A DNA stretch of 64,000 bases from Lonsdalea populi (GTDB taxonomy: Bacteria; Pseudomonadota; Gammaproteobacteria; Enterobacterales; Enterobacteriaceae): positions 3,658,001 to 3,722,000 of the forward strand of contig NZ_CP065534.1 in assembly GCF_015999465.1 (NCBI RefSeq), read 5' to 3'. The position numbers and the translations under genes were made by a program. The notes under the pieces were generated by a model that worked only from the letters and a program-made list of their open reading frames with translations, was not told where the DNA came from and ran no database searches. This document shows positions 28,834 to 38,602 of this stretch, piece after piece (the stretch's first letter is position 1; every line of letters begins with the position of its first letter).

Positions 28834-28862
28834 ATTACGGCCGGGACAAGCCCGGCCGTAAT
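28834..28862. terminator. Bidirectional terminator between panM and rpoH
   Basis: ATTACGGCCGGG and CCCGGCCGTAAT form a perfect 12-bp stem with loop ACAAG. On the minus strand (rpoH) it is followed by ATTTTCGG; on the plus strand by GTTTCG. Confidence 0.85.
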
Positions 28863-28889
28863 GTTTCGTGCGCCTGCCATCCGCCGCGA

Positions 28890-29747
28890 CTAAGCTTCTA
28901 TCGCCGTGCGCAGCTTTTTCATCGCGTTCTTTTCCAACTGGCGCACGCGCTCGGCGGAAACGCCGTAGCGATCGGCCAGTTCCTGCAAGGTGGACTTATT
29001 GTCGTCGTCCAGCCAACGGGCGCGAATGATGTGTTGACTGCGCTCGTCCAGACCTTCCATCGCGTGGGCCAGCTTGTCGGCCGCGTGGCTTTCCCAGTTG
29101 TCTTCCTCAATGCCATCGGCAAAGTCAGACGTTTTGTCCTGCAGGTACAGAATGGGGGCCATACCGTGTCCCGGCTGCGCATCGTCTTCCGGCGCCGGGT
29201 CGAAAGTCATGTCCTGCGCCGCCATGCGGGATTCCATCTCGAGCACGTCTTTACTGGTCACGCCGAGTTCACGCGCGACCACCTCGACTTCGTCCTGATT
29301 AAACCAGCCCAAACGCTGCTTGGTTTTACGCAGGTTAAAGAACAGCTTACGCTGAGCTTTGGTCGTGGCAACTTTGACGATGCGCCAGTTGCGCAGCACA
29401 TATTCGTGGATTTCCGCCTTGATCCAGTGCACGGCGAAAGAGACCAGTCGGACGCCGATGTCGGGGTTAAACCGGCGCACGGCCTTCATGAGGCCGATAT
29501 TGCCTTCCTGTATCAAATCCGCCTGCGGCAGGCCATAGCCGGAATAGTTACGGGCTACGTGAACAACAAAGCGCAGGTGTGACAGGATCAGCTGCTTGGC
29601 CGCATCCAGGTCTCCCTCAAAATGCAGCCGTTCAGCCAGCGCCCGCTCTTCCTCCGCCGTCAGCATCGGATAGGCATTGGCGGCACGAATATACCCTTCC
29701 AGACTGCCCTGGGGAACTAAGGTGAAAGTTTGCATATCTTTGGTCAT
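28890..29747 (-). CDS. rpoH: RNA polymerase heat-shock sigma factor RpoH (sigma-32)
   Basis: Sigma-32 directs transcription of heat-shock genes. The 285-residue product (E. coli 284) has region 2 with [17 protein letters not shown] and [20 protein letters not shown]. The diagnostic RpoH box [10 protein letters not shown] comes next, then region 4 with [18 protein letters not shown]. The start MTKDMQTF follows an AGAGG. A 265-bp gap upstream to ftsX carries its promoters; the order ftsYEX-rpoH is the same as in E. coli. Confidence 0.98.
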   Translation of the reverse strand: MTKDMQTFTLVPQGSLEGYIRAANAYPMLTAEEERALAERLHFEGDLDAAKQLILSHLRFVVHVARNYSGYGLPQADLIQEGNIGLMKAVRRFNPDIGVRLVSFAVHWIKAEIHEYVLRNWRIVKVATTKAQRKLFFNLRKTKQRLGWFNQDEVEVVARELGVTSKDVLEMESRMAAQDMTFDPAPEDDAQPGHGMAPILYLQDKTSDFADGIEEDNWESHAADKLAHAMEGLDERSQHIIRARWLDDDNKSTLQELADRYGVSAERVRQLEKNAMKKLRTAIEA

Positions 29748-30012
29748 TCAACCCTCTCATGATTTGTTTATGTCGTCGGACATGACGAACAATGTCTAAC
29801 CCACATCAACGTTTAAATCTAGAATTTGCCCACTATTAGAGCGTGACTTGTCTCACAAGTTCACACAATTTTATCCATCTGCGTTTACATATCAAGATGG
29901 CCGTGCAGCAAAATGAATCCGGAGAGAAAAGCGTTCAAAGAAGCGAATTTTCTCATACTCTTCCCTTGACAATTTAATCCCTTTTACAAGGAAAGAGTAT
30001 ATCAGAAAACCC

Positions 30013-30993
30013 TTACTCCGGTGTAAAGCGTCGTAAATGTTGAACCGTGGCCAACCACGCAGCCAGCCAGCCGATCATCGCGGCAACCAGCAATAACAGC
30101 AGTCCTTCATCCCAGCCCATTCCCTTCACTGCGAATGTCGTGCCGAATACGGCGGCGACCTGTGCCGTAGCCGCAGAGAGCTTCCACACCAGCGCCTGAG
30201 ATAGGATGAGGGACAGCACCGCGCCGCACAGTCCCAACATCGCCCCACCGTTCAGGAATGGCCGCAGGATGAAGCCGTCGGTCGCGCCGATCAGTTTCAT
30301 GACGTTGATGGTATCTCTACGGCTGAAAATGCTCAGACGGATGCTGTTCCCGATCACCAGGAAGACCGCCACGAGCATCAGCACGCCGATCGTAAAGGCG
30401 ACTTGCCCGACTAATCCGGTCATCGCCACCAGACGCGAATACCAGCTGTCGTCCATTCGTACTTCATCGACACCTTCAATGGTGGTAATACGGTCCCGCA
30501 GGGACGTCATTGTCTCGGCGCTCTGGAACGTCATTTTGGGCGTCACAATAGCCACCGCCGGCAACGGATTTTCTTCCAGCATATCCAATGCGCCGCCGAA
30601 GCCGGACCAATTGCGGAATTCACCCATCGCCTCATTGCGCGACAGATAGTTGACCTTATCGACCCCATCCGTCGTCTGAATTTTGGCGATCACGCCCTCT
30701 GCCGTTTTGTCATCCAGCGATTTATCCAGATAGATTGTCAGCTGCGGAGTGGGATACCACAGCGTCGCTGCCTGACTGACGTTTTTCCACACCAGATAAC
30801 AGATGCTCGGCAGCGTCAGGGAAATGGCGATAACCATGATGGTCAGTAGCGTCGCCAGCGGCTGACGCAGCATATCCCGCAGCGTGTTCCCCCAGGCGTA
30901 GCGCCATTGTTCCTGCCAGCCGCCTTTAAGCGCACGGGCCTTACTGACAGGGCGTTTGTGTTTTTCTTTTCTGCGAACCTGATGATTAGCCAT
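30013..30993 (-). CDS. ftsX: Cell-division ABC transporter membrane subunit FtsX
   Basis: FtsX is the membrane part of the FtsEX complex, which at the septum activates the periplasmic amidase activator EnvC. The 326-residue protein has a basic cytoplasmic N-terminus, TM1 at about 47-69, a large periplasmic domain to about 200, and three C-terminal membrane segments. Segments such as NPLPAVAIV and [20 protein letters not shown] are conserved. The start overlaps the ftsE stop by 8 bp. It is slightly shorter than E. coli FtsX at the N-terminus. Confidence 0.96.
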   Translation of the reverse strand: MANHQVRRKEKHKRPVSKARALKGGWQEQWRYAWGNTLRDMLRQPLATLLTIMVIAISLTLPSICYLVWKNVSQAATLWYPTPQLTIYLDKSLDDKTAEGVIAKIQTTDGVDKVNYLSRNEAMGEFRNWSGFGGALDMLEENPLPAVAIVTPKMTFQSAETMTSLRDRITTIEGVDEVRMDDSWYSRLVAMTGLVGQVAFTIGVLMLVAVFLVIGNSIRLSIFSRRDTINVMKLIGATDGFILRPFLNGGAMLGLCGAVLSLILSQALVWKLSAATAQVAAVFGTTFAVKGMGWDEGLLLLLVAAMIGWLAAWLATVQHLRRFTPE

Positions 30994-31654
30994 GGACGTT
31001 ATCTCCCAGCATGTGACCTTGAGACAGCGTCAAAACCCGGTAACGGCGGCTGGCAATCAGCCCCGTATCGTGGGTTGCCATCAGCACCGTAACGCCGACA
31101 CGGTTAAACTCTTCAAACAGGCGCAGGATATCTTCGGACAATTCGTCGTCGAGGTTGCCGGTCGGTTCATCAGCCAGCAGCACCACGGGTTTATTCACCA
31201 CCGCACGGGCAATGCCCACCCGCTGTTGTTCCCCCCCGGAGAGCTGAATGGGGTAGCTGCGCGCTTTGTCCAGCAGCCCCACCTTATCCAGCGCCGCCGA
31301 CACGCGACGGCGGATGTCTTCCACCGAAGCGCCGGAGATGATGAGCGGCATCGCCACGTTTTCATAAACGGAGCGATCCATCAGCAGATGGTGATCCTGA
31401 AAAATCATGCCGACCTGACGGCGCAGGAAGGGGATCTCGCTCTTCTTCAAACGGCTGATGTCATGACCGCCGAACAGGATCTGCCCCGCGCTCGGCCGTT
31501 CTATCCCGCAAATCAACTTTAACAGGGTGCTTTTCCCGGCGCCTGAGTGGCCGGTCAGAAAGACCATCTCCGCAGGCCGGACATGAAAATCAACGCCTTG
31601 CAATGCCTGGCGACCGCCACGATACGCCTTACTGACCTGCTCGAAACGAATCAT
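30986..31654 (-). CDS. ftsE: Cell-division ATP-binding protein FtsE
   Basis: FtsE is the ATPase partner of FtsX and links to FtsZ. The 222 residues equal E. coli FtsE. Walker A is [10 protein letters not shown], signature [14 protein letters not shown] and Walker [13 protein letters not shown], followed by the H-loop ATHD. It lies 5 bp after ftsY and overlaps ftsX, forming ftsYEX. Confidence 0.98.
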   Translation of the reverse strand: MIRFEQVSKAYRGGRQALQGVDFHVRPAEMVFLTGHSGAGKSTLLKLICGIERPSAGQILFGGHDISRLKKSEIPFLRRQVGMIFQDHHLLMDRSVYENVAMPLIISGASVEDIRRRVSAALDKVGLLDKARSYPIQLSGGEQQRVGIARAVVNKPVVLLADEPTGNLDDELSEDILRLFEEFNRVGVTVLMATHDTGLIASRRYRVLTLSQGHMLGDNVHG

Positions 31655-31659
31655 CCGTA

Positions 31660-33180
31660 TTAGTCCTCACGGGCAAAAAGTGCCTCAATAAAATCGTCAG
31701 CCTTGAATGGCCTTAAATCCTCGATGCGCTCCCCTACCCCGATATAGCGGATAGGAATACCGAACTGATCGGCGATGGCGAAGATCACGCCGCCTTTTGC
31801 CGTTCCGTCCAGCTTGGTGAGGGCGATACCGCTCAGCCCTACCGCCTCGTTAAACAGTTTAGCCTGACTCACCGCATTCTGGCCGGTGCTGGCATCCAGC
31901 GTCAGCATCACTTCATGCGGCGCCTGATCGTCTAGTTTCTTCATCACCCGGACGATTTTTTTCAACTCTTCCATCAGATGGGATTTGTTCTGCAGACGGC
32001 CCGCCGTATCGGCGATCAACACGTCTACGCCGCGCGCTTTCGCCGCCTGAATCGCGTCAAAAATAACGGAAGCAGAGTCCGCCCCGGTATGCTGCGCCAC
32101 AACCGGCACGTTGTTGCGCTCACCCCAAATCTGTAGCTGTTCCACCGCCGCCGCGCGGAAGGTATCCCCCGCGGCCAGCATCACCGACTTGCCCTGAGCC
32201 TGATATTGGCGGGCCATTTTGCCGATAGTGGTGGTTTTTCCCACGCCGTTCACGCCGACCATCAGAATCACAAACGGCGTTTTGCCTTCGATATTCAGCG
32301 GCTCATCCACTTTTTCCAGAATGGCGGCCATCTCTTCTTTCAACAGCGCCATCAGCGCTTCGGCGTCTTTCAGCTGCTTGCGGCTGGCGTGTTCCGTCAG
32401 ACTGGCGATGATCTTGCGGGTGGTATCCATCCCCACATCCGCAATCAGCAGCTGCTCTTCGAGTTCTTCAAACAGATCGTCGTCAATTTTCTTACCGCGA
32501 AACAATGAGACAAATCCAGAACCCAGATTCTGCCGGGTTTTGACCAGGCTGCGCTTGAGGCGGCTAAAGAAACCCTCTTTGGCAGGACGCTCCTGCTCCT
32601 GAGGCGGTGCCGTCGGCGTTAACACCGTTTCCTCGACGGACTCTGCGGGCTCATCTTCCAGCACTTCAGCCTGCGCAACGATGACCGCTAGCGGTTCATC
32701 GTCGACGGCTTCAGGCTCCGCTTCCGGTTGGGCGCGAGACACGGCGTCTTCCATGTCCTGGCGCGCTGTTTCCAGCGCCTCTTCCTGCAACAGGACGTCT
32801 TCCGGCAATGCGGTTTGCGCCGAGCTATCCAATCCTTCGACCGCCTGCGGCACCGCTTTCTGAGCGGTGGCGGTAACCGGCTCATCCACCGTCTTGTCGA
32901 CGACTTCCGACTCTTCCGGCATCTCGCCCAACGGGGCTTCATCCGCGGCCTCGGCGGCCTCTTCCCGCTCGACGGGCGCCGGCGCGTCATCGTCCGGGTT
33001 CAACGGCTGGCGTTCAGCCTCTTGGGGCGCCGAGGCTTCAGTAGATACGATCTGCGCATCCGGATCTGAGTGCGCCGTCTCGCCTGATTCAGGAAGTGTC
33101 TGCGGTTGCTCACTATTTTCTTCTTCCTGACGTCCCAATCCCAGCCAGGAAAAAAATCCGCGCTTTTTCTGTTTAGCCAT
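31660..33180 (-). CDS. ftsY: Signal recognition particle receptor FtsY
   Basis: FtsY receives the SRP-ribosome complex at the membrane for cotranslational insertion. The 506-residue protein has a short basic N-terminus (MAKQKKRGFFSWLGLG), then a long acidic A domain to about 200. The N domain and GTPase G domain follow, with GVNGVGKTTTIGKMA (G1), DTAGRLQNK (G3) and TKLDGTAKGG (G4). It is the first gene of ftsYEX and is divergent from rsmD. Confidence 0.98.
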   Translation of the reverse strand: MAKQKKRGFFSWLGLGRQEEENSEQPQTLPESGETAHSDPDAQIVSTEASAPQEAERQPLNPDDDAPAPVEREEAAEAADEAPLGEMPEESEVVDKTVDEPVTATAQKAVPQAVEGLDSSAQTALPEDVLLQEEALETARQDMEDAVSRAQPEAEPEAVDDEPLAVIVAQAEVLEDEPAESVEETVLTPTAPPQEQERPAKEGFFSRLKRSLVKTRQNLGSGFVSLFRGKKIDDDLFEELEEQLLIADVGMDTTRKIIASLTEHASRKQLKDAEALMALLKEEMAAILEKVDEPLNIEGKTPFVILMVGVNGVGKTTTIGKMARQYQAQGKSVMLAAGDTFRAAAVEQLQIWGERNNVPVVAQHTGADSASVIFDAIQAAKARGVDVLIADTAGRLQNKSHLMEELKKIVRVMKKLDDQAPHEVMLTLDASTGQNAVSQAKLFNEAVGLSGIALTKLDGTAKGGVIFAIADQFGIPIRYIGVGERIEDLRPFKADDFIEALFARED

Positions 33181-33481
33181 CTTGTAATTGCGCTCCTCGC
33201 CATCCAGTGCAGATGATGAATAATCTATGAAGTCAATAAAGAGCAGAGTTTAACACTTTCCCGACCGCAGCAACACGCGGCGCAGGGACCTGAGCGCAGA
33301 CAATCTGCGTAACCAAGTGTTTCAATATTCAAGGAGAAAAACACCGGGAAACGGAAGTTGCGACGCCCTTCAATAGGCGCATATCTTTGCATTTCCTGGA
33401 TGGCCCCGTCCCGTTAGAATAGCGCGACTTTCAACCCTATACGGTTGCGACCAGTAACGAACCTCAGTGAATGGCAGGCTA
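33181..33481. promoter_or_regulatory. Divergent ftsY-rsmD intergenic region
   Basis: This 301-bp gap must carry promoters for both genes. A plausible rsmD -10 (TAGAAT, 33414-33419) lies downstream of TTCCTG. No ORF, repeat or RNA was recognised. Confidence 0.4.
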
Positions 33482-34057
33482 ATGGCAAAACAACATGCTA
33501 CATCCGCACCCGGACAAATTCGAATCATCGGCGGCCAGTGGCGCGGCAGAAAACTTCCCGTTCCCCACAGCCCCGGCCTGCGCCCCACCACCGATCGTGT
33601 GCGGGAAACGCTGTTTAACTGGCTGGCGCCGGTGATCCAGCAGGCACGTTGTCTGGACTGCTTTGCAGGCAGCGGCGCATTGGCGCTGGAAGCGCTGTCG
33701 CGGTATGCCGCTCACGCCACACTGCTGGAGGCAGAGCGCGGCATTGCGCGTCAGCTCAGCCAGAATCTCTCGCTGCTGCGGGCGGAAAACGCCAGCGTGA
33801 TCCATACTGATGCGCTGCAGTGGCTGTCTCGGCCAGGAGAGACCTTTGACGTGGTCTTTCTCGATCCACCGTTTCGACAGGGATTGTTGAACAACACGGT
33901 CAACCTGCTGGAAACGCAAGGTTGGCTGGCGGACGACGCCTGGATCTATATTGAAACAGAGGCGGAAAACCGCACCCTGAACCTTCCGACCAACTGGCAA
34001 TTGCACCGTGAAAAAGTCGCGGGCCAGGTCGCCTACCGGCTTTACGCGCGCAGCTGA
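33482..34057 (+). CDS. rsmD: 16S rRNA (guanine-966-N2)-methyltransferase RsmD
   Basis: RsmD methylates G966 of 16S rRNA, using S-adenosylmethionine, on the assembled 30S subunit. The 191-residue protein shows the family start IRIIGGQWRGRKLP, RPTTDRVRETLFNWL, the SAM motif DCFAGSGALALEAL and the catalytic DPPF. The ATG at 33482 gives the usual MAKQ start; an ATG five codons earlier is possible. It is divergent from ftsY as in E. coli and followed by yhhL 25 bp later. Confidence 0.97.
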   Translation: MAKQHATSAPGQIRIIGGQWRGRKLPVPHSPGLRPTTDRVRETLFNWLAPVIQQARCLDCFAGSGALALEALSRYAAHATLLEAERGIARQLSQNLSLLRAENASVIHTDALQWLSRPGETFDVVFLDPPFRQGLLNNTVNLLETQGWLADDAWIYIETEAENRTLNLPTNWQLHREKVAGQVAYRLYARS

Positions 34058-34082
34058 CAGACCGGCAACCTCAGAGGACATT

Positions 34083-34373
34083 ATGATAATTTGGATTAAT
34101 CTCGGACGATTACTGATGCTGGGCGTGTGGGGCTTTCTGATCATGAACCTGATTCAGCCGTTTCCACGGCCGTTGAATATCTTCATGACGGTGGCGATGG
34201 TGTTCATGGTGCTGATGCACGGCATGCAGTATCTGCTGCTGAAGGCCAGTCAGCCGAAAGACGCCCCGCCCATCAGCGGAATGACGCAACTACGGATCTT
34301 TTTGTTCGGGGTGTTCGAGCTGATGGCATGGCAGCATCATCAGCCGCAGGACAGCAAGCCGGAAAAGCGCTAG
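34083..34373 (+). CDS. yhhL: DUF1145 inner-membrane protein YhhL
   Basis: The 96-residue protein has two hydrophobic helices (about 3-25 and 30-53) joined by a PFPRPLN turn, then a polar tail. It matches the DUF1145/YhhL family, found after rsmD in enterobacteria. An AGAGGACATT precedes the ATG. It is probably cotranscribed with rsmD. Function is unknown. Confidence 0.9.
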   Translation: MIIWINLGRLLMLGVWGFLIMNLIQPFPRPLNIFMTVAMVFMVLMHGMQYLLLKASQPKDAPPISGMTQLRIFLFGVFELMAWQHHQPQDSKPEKR

Positions 34374-34376
34374 GTT

Positions 34377-34408
34377 CAGGGCATCCGCTTGCACGATGCG
34401 GATGCCTG
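34377..34408 (+). terminator. Stem-loop after yhhL
   Basis: CAGGCATCCGC and GCGGATGCCTG form an 11-bp stem directly after the yhhL stop. There is no T-run on the plus strand. It could serve either yhhL or the convergent DUF1820 gene. Confidence 0.55.
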
Positions 34409-34418
34409 ACAACCGAGA

Positions 34419-34745
34419 TCAGGTTTTTTTACCGGGCAGGTAAGGAAAATGGGTCACATTGTCGCCGAGTTCGGCAATCCGTGAACTGCCGCGCTCCCGC
34501 TCCTTCACCGAATCGATGCGAATCACCGCCTGCAGCGGAATATAGCTGCGATCAACGCCGGCGAATTCGGTCTTCAGCTTTTCCGTACTCGGATCGACCA
34601 GCAGCTCCGACGGGCTTTCAAACACGAAGTCGGCGATTTCGATAAAGCCGAACAACGCGCTCTGCGCCAACTCTCGCACATAAAGCTGATAGTTCTTGCC
34701 GTTGTTCATAAATTGAATGCGGTAGAGTGCGGATTCATTACTCAT
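34419..34745 (-). CDS. DUF1820 family protein
   Basis: The 108-residue soluble protein fits DUF1820: it starts ALYRIQFMNNGKNYQLYVRE and contains LFGFIEIADFVFE. The core is LLVDPSTEKLKTEFAGVDRS followed by YIPLQAVIRIDSV. No signal peptide or membrane segment is seen. Function is unknown. E. coli carries yhhM between yhhL and yhhN; here this unrelated gene lies in that position on the opposite strand. The Shine-Dalgarno GGGAG is rather far (about 12 bases) from the ATG. Confidence 0.88.
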   Translation of the reverse strand: MSNESALYRIQFMNNGKNYQLYVRELAQSALFGFIEIADFVFESPSELLVDPSTEKLKTEFAGVDRSYIPLQAVIRIDSVKERERGSSRIAELGDNVTHFPYLPGKKT

Positions 34746-34977
34746 TAAACAACATTCTCCCTTTCAAGCGATTCACCATATCGTACTGCCGCCTATCCGG
34801 CGCTACCTTAGCATGATGCCCCAACACCCGCATCCGCCATCCTGTCGTTGTCTCGCTTAGGGTCGATCACCTACACTGAAAGAGCAATCATTGTGCAGAT
34901 TCATCCCAGAAGCCGGGTTTCGCCTCGGCGCGTTCGCTTTTCTGGCCGTCTGAATTTCCCACATTTAAGGACGTTCT

Positions 34978-35607
34978 ATGCTTTGGTCATTTATTGCCGT
35001 TCTTTTTTCCGGCTGGCTGTACGTCGACGCCAGCTATCGTGGTCCCACCTGGCAACGCTGGCTGTTCAAGCCCCTCACCTTACTCTTGCTGATCGCGCTG
35101 GCCTGGCAGGCGCCGATGCTGAACGTCCCGGCCTACCTGATCGTACTGGGCCTGCTGGCGACCATCGCCGGCGATACCCTACTGCTGCTGCCCGCGCAGC
35201 GAATGTTGTACGCCATCGGCGCTTACTTCGCCGCGCATTTGCTCTACACCATCAGCTTCCTGTCCACCCAAATGACGCTGAATGTGTTCTGGCCGCTGCC
35301 GCTGCTGCTCGCCATCGTGTCGGCGTTGCTGGTTGCGATGCTGTGGACCAAGCTGGATAGGCTGCGTCTGCCGGTCTGCGCCTTTATCGCCATGACCGCC
35401 GTCATGGTGTGGGTGGCGGGCGGCCCCTACTTTGCCGTGAGCACCGACTACAACCTGTCGCTGCTGGTCGGCGCGGCCCTGCTCTTTATCGGGCATGCGT
35501 CCTGGCTGATTTATCACTTCCGCTTTAAATTCCCGGCGCATCAGGTGATTCTGGCCATCTGCTATTTTGGCGGCCATTTCCTGATCGTGCGTTCCATTTA
35601 TGCCTGA
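34978..35607 (+). CDS. yhhN: YhhN family membrane protein (TMEM86/lysoplasmalogenase-like)
   Basis: The 209-residue protein has about eight membrane helices and belongs to the YhhN/TMEM86 family, whose animal members hydrolyse lysoplasmalogens. Conserved acidic and polar residues are seen in [13 protein letters not shown] and in [12 protein letters not shown]. Bacterial activity is not established for this protein. AAGGACG precedes the ATG. It is convergent with tusA, 37 bp apart. Confidence 0.93.
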   Translation: MLWSFIAVLFSGWLYVDASYRGPTWQRWLFKPLTLLLLIALAWQAPMLNVPAYLIVLGLLATIAGDTLLLLPAQRMLYAIGAYFAAHLLYTISFLSTQMTLNVFWPLPLLLAIVSALLVAMLWTKLDRLRLPVCAFIAMTAVMVWVAGGPYFAVSTDYNLSLLVGAALLFIGHASWLIYHFRFKFPAHQVILAICYFGGHFLIVRSIYA

Positions 35608-35644
35608 ACGCTAAACGCATCAATGGAGCGCGAGGAAACGCGGG

Positions 35645-35893
35645 CTATTTTCCCGCTTTGCGCAGGAGATAACGGTAGGGCAAGGCATCCGTCGACTGAC
35701 CGAGCAGCTCGTGCTCCATAAATACGCAGAAGCCGGGAATATCACGCGTCGTCGCGGGGTCATCGGCAAGAATCAGCAGCGTCTCTCCCGCAGCCATGCC
35801 GCGAACTGTCTTGCGCACCAGCATTACAGGTTCCGGGCAGCGCAGTCCTAGCGTGTCGAGGGTTAGATCGGCGTGGGCAAAAATATCGGTCAT
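35645..35893 (-). CDS. tusA: Sulfur carrier protein TusA
   Basis: TusA accepts persulfide sulfur from IscS and passes it to TusD for 2-thiouridine formation at wobble U34 of tRNA; it also affects iron-sulfur and molybdenum cofactor pools. The 82-residue product has the family motif [16 protein letters not shown] with the catalytic cysteine in CPEP. The ATG at 35891-35893 gives MTDIF as in E. coli. It is divergent from yhhQ, the usual arrangement. Confidence 0.96.
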   Translation of the reverse strand: MTDIFAHADLTLDTLGLRCPEPVMLVRKTVRGMAAGETLLILADDPATTRDIPGFCVFMEHELLGQSTDALPYRYLLRKAGK

Positions 35894-36045
35894 GGCGAGT
35901 CTCAAAAGGGGTTGTCGATGGATAGCGGCCCTAGTTTACGCTGCGAATTTCAGGGCGCAAGCCGCGAAAAATCAGGATGTTCAAAGAAAATGGAAATGGG
36001 TATGATGCCGTTTTATTGACGTCCTGCGCCGCGCAAGACGTTGTC

Positions 36046-36077
36046 ACTGGGTTCCCTCACCCCATATAACCAAAAAG
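36046..36077 (+). promoter_or_regulatory. Candidate preQ1-I riboswitch upstream of yhhQ
   Basis: TGGG (36048-36051) pairs with the CCCA region (36061-36064) in the context GGGTTCCCTCACCCCA, followed by the A-rich TATAACCAAAAAGG. This layout closely resembles type I preQ1 aptamers: a short stem, a pyrimidine-rich loop, an extra C for preQ1 pairing, an A-rich tail and a 3' GG that pairs back with the loop CCs. The 3' GG is the yhhQ Shine-Dalgarno, so ligand binding would block translation. YhhQ imports queuosine precursors, which fits. Inferred by eye only. Confidence 0.75.
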
Positions 36078-36085
36078 GTCGCGAC

Positions 36086-36739
36086 ATGTTTGACTTTACG
36101 CCGCAGCAGCGGCTGACAGCATTGTGCTGGCTCACGCTATTCCACATTCTGATCATCACCTCCAGTAACTATTTAGTGCAGCTGCCGGTTTCCGTGTTTG
36201 GCTTTCACACGACCTGGGGTGCCTTCACCTTCCCGTTTATTTTTCTGGCGACGGACCTGACGGTGCGGATTTTCGGCGCGCCATTGGCGCGGCGCATTAT
36301 TCTGCTGGTGATGATCCCGGCGCTGGCGATTTCCTACCTGGTTTCCACGCTGTTTTATGACGGAGGCTGGCAGGGTTTTGCGTCGCTGAGTCAGGTCAAT
36401 ATCGTGGTCGCCCGCATCGCCTGCGCCAGCTTTATGGCTTATGTGCTGGGACAAATTCTGGACGTCCATGTCTTTAACCGCCTGCGGCAGCGTAGCGCTT
36501 GGTGGGTCGCGCCCTCGGTCTCCACCGTGATCGGCAACCTCTGCGACACGCTGGCGTTCTTTTTTATCGCGTTCTATCGCAGCCCGGACCCGTTCATGTC
36601 CTCGCACTGGGTTGAAATCGCGCTGGTGGATTACACTTTCAAGATCCTGATTTGCGGGATTCTGTTCCTGCCGATGTACGGCATCATGCTGAATGTGCTG
36701 CTCAAACGTTTGAGCGAACGGACGCCGCAGGCGGCATAA
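36086..36739 (+). CDS. yhhQ: Queuosine precursor transporter YhhQ
   Basis: YhhQ takes up preQ0/preQ1-type 7-deazapurines for tRNA queuosine synthesis. The 217-residue protein is an inner-membrane ECF-S-like member of the COG1738 family with about six helices. It contains SSNYLVQLPVSVFGF, FIFLATDLTVRIFGAPLARR, and SVSTVIGNLCDTLAFF-like segments (here APSVSTVIGNLCDTLAFF). The ATG at 36086 follows AAAAAGG with 8-base spacing. The leader carries a preQ1-I-like element. It is divergent from tusA. Confidence 0.95.
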   Translation: MFDFTPQQRLTALCWLTLFHILIITSSNYLVQLPVSVFGFHTTWGAFTFPFIFLATDLTVRIFGAPLARRIILLVMIPALAISYLVSTLFYDGGWQGFASLSQVNIVVARIACASFMAYVLGQILDVHVFNRLRQRSAWWVAPSVSTVIGNLCDTLAFFFIAFYRSPDPFMSSHWVEIALVDYTFKILICGILFLPMYGIMLNVLLKRLSERTPQAA

Positions 36740-36859
36740 CACCAGATTGCCCCGAAAGGGGCCGACAGACAGGCTTTGTGACAACAAAAGGCTTGTTTTT
36801 ACTGTCTGAATCGGGTGGCATAGCAGTATTGATGTTTTCTAGTTGAGGAAAGAGCCGCT

Positions 36860-37417
36860 ATGCCGAAAGTCGTCAAATTTATTGGGATCGGATTGCTGGT
36901 TGCCACGCTGGCCGCCTGCGATGGCAAAAACGACGAGACGTCTTCCACCGCAGATCCGGCGGCGCAGGCTCAGAGCAGCCAGACGGTCTCTTTGCTCTCC
37001 GGCAAGCTGACGTTCGCCCTGCCCGCAGACCTGAGCGACCAGAGCGGAAAGCTGGGCAACCAGGCCAATAACATGCACGTGTACGCCAACAAAAGTGGAC
37101 AAAAAGCGGTCATCGTCATTCTGGGCGACAGCACGACCGAAGAGCTGTCGGTGCTGAGCCAGCGTCTGGAAGACCAGCAGCGCACCCGCGACGCCAATCT
37201 GCAGGTCGTCACCAATAAAACCATTGATGTCGACGGCCACAAGCTACAGCAGTTGGACAGCATCATCTCCAGCAGCGGTCAGAAAGCCTATTCTTCCGTC
37301 GTTTTGGGCATCGTCGGCGACCATCTGATGACGCTGCAAATTACCCTACCCGCAGACGATCAGCAGCAGGCGCAGACCGAAGCGGAAAATATTATCCGCA
37401 CGCTGAAACTGAGCTGA
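36860..37417 (+). CDS. dcrB: Lipoprotein DcrB
   Basis: DcrB is an envelope lipoprotein needed by phages C1 and C6 in E. coli and linked to lipoprotein maturation. The 185-residue precursor has a signal peptide with lipobox LAAC (cysteine 20), a Ser/Gln-rich linker and a Mog1/PsbP-like domain ([24 protein letters not shown]). The order yhhQ-dcrB is as in E. coli. A short GCCCC-GAAA-GGGGC hairpin (36749-36762) precedes it, so it may have its own promoter. Confidence 0.93.
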   Translation: MPKVVKFIGIGLLVATLAACDGKNDETSSTADPAAQAQSSQTVSLLSGKLTFALPADLSDQSGKLGNQANNMHVYANKSGQKAVIVILGDSTTEELSVLSQRLEDQQRTRDANLQVVTNKTIDVDGHKLQQLDSIISSSGQKAYSSVVLGIVGDHLMTLQITLPADDQQQAQTEAENIIRTLKLS

Positions 37418-37423
37418 TCCTCA

Positions 37424-37454
37424 CCGTTCAGGGTATTAACGCAGCCCTGAACGG
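37424..37454 (+). terminator. Stem-loop after dcrB
   Basis: CCGTTCAGGG and CCCTGAACGG form a perfect 10-bp stem starting 7 bp past the dcrB stop. T-run is missing, so termination strength is uncertain. Confidence 0.6.
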
Positions 37455-37584
37455 CCTTCCCGACCTGCACCATCACCCCGCATTTCGCCGTTTATTCCAG
37501 GCCGAAGCCCGCACAAGACTGTGATTACGATTATGTCGGTTATAATCAATAGGATGGATAACTGCGCGTAAGAGGTTTCTTTAC

Positions 37585-38601
37585 ATGCCCGTAACACCAA
37601 AACGGCCCCCTGACAACACATCGGCCCAGCCCCCTTCCCAAGAAGACGCCGCGTCTTCGGCGGAGAAAACGCCTATCGCCCGGCTGACCCGCTGGAGCAA
37701 ATGGATTCAGTCCCTGCCTTACGTCGCGCACTTTATCCGCGCCGTCGAACGGTTCAATGACCGCATGGGCAGCCAGTTCGGGGCGGCCATCACCTACTTC
37801 TCCTTTTTGTCGTTGATCCCCATTCTGATGGTCTCTTTCGCCACGGTCGGGTTCGTGCTGGCCTCCAACCCCGATCTGCTCACGGAGCTGATCAGCCGCA
37901 TCGTCAACAGCATCAGCGATCCCAATCTCGCGAATACGCTGAAAAACACGGTGAATACGGCGATACAGCAGCGTACCACCGTAGGGCTGACCGGTTTGCT
38001 GATCGCGCTGTACTCTGGGGTAAATTGGATAGGCAACCTGCGAAACGCCATCCGCGCTCAGTTCCGCACGAAGTGGGAACGCAATCCGCGCGATGAAGAG
38101 AAAATCTATTTTCAGTATCTGTGGGATTTCTTGTCGCTGCTGGGGCTATTGATCGCGCTGGCGTTCACGCTGTTCCTGACCTCCGTCGCCGGGACGGCGC
38201 AGAACAGAATTGTGATAGCGCTGGGACTGGAAGGGATTGAGTGGCTGCGGCCCGCCATGACGTTGATTGCAGTTTCGATTTCCATTTTTGCCAACTATTT
38301 GTTATTTCTATGGATACTGGGCGTTCTGCCGCGCCGCAAGCCCAACCGTAAGGCGTTGTTGCGCGGAACCTTGCTGGCCGCCGTCGGTTTCGAGATATTG
38401 AAATTCATCATGACCGTTGTGCTGCCCAAACTGGCGTCGTCTCCCTCCGGCGCGGCCTTTGGCTCGGTTATCGGCCTGATGACCTTTTTCTACTTTTTTG
38501 CCCAGTTGACGCTCTTTTGCGCCGCGTGGATCGCCACCGCCAACCCCAGACGTCATAACATCCCCGAAGACACGGCCGAACCACCGGCTGCATCTTCATG
38601 A
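37585..38601 (+). CDS. yhjD: Inner-membrane protein YhjD (YihY/BrkB family)
   Basis: The 338-residue protein has a cytoplasmic Pro/Ser-rich N-terminus (about 1-65) followed by six membrane helices of the YihY/BrkB family. Conserved segments are GAAITYFSFLSLIPILMV and GLLIALYSGVNWIGNLRNAI, and the C-terminal SPSGAAFGSVIGLMTFFYFF. E. coli YhjD has been linked to lipid A precursor (KDO-dependent) export suppression. It is a single gene followed by a strong stem-loop. Confidence 0.92.
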   Translation: MPVTPKRPPDNTSAQPPSQEDAASSAEKTPIARLTRWSKWIQSLPYVAHFIRAVERFNDRMGSQFGAAITYFSFLSLIPILMVSFATVGFVLASNPDLLTELISRIVNSISDPNLANTLKNTVNTAIQQRTTVGLTGLLIALYSGVNWIGNLRNAIRAQFRTKWERNPRDEEKIYFQYLWDFLSLLGLLIALAFTLFLTSVAGTAQNRIVIALGLEGIEWLRPAMTLIAVSISIFANYLLFLWILGVLPRRKPNRKALLRGTLLAAVGFEILKFIMTVVLPKLASSPSGAAFGSVIGLMTFFYFFAQLTLFCAAWIATANPRRHNIPEDTAEPPAASS

Positions 38602-38602
38602 C

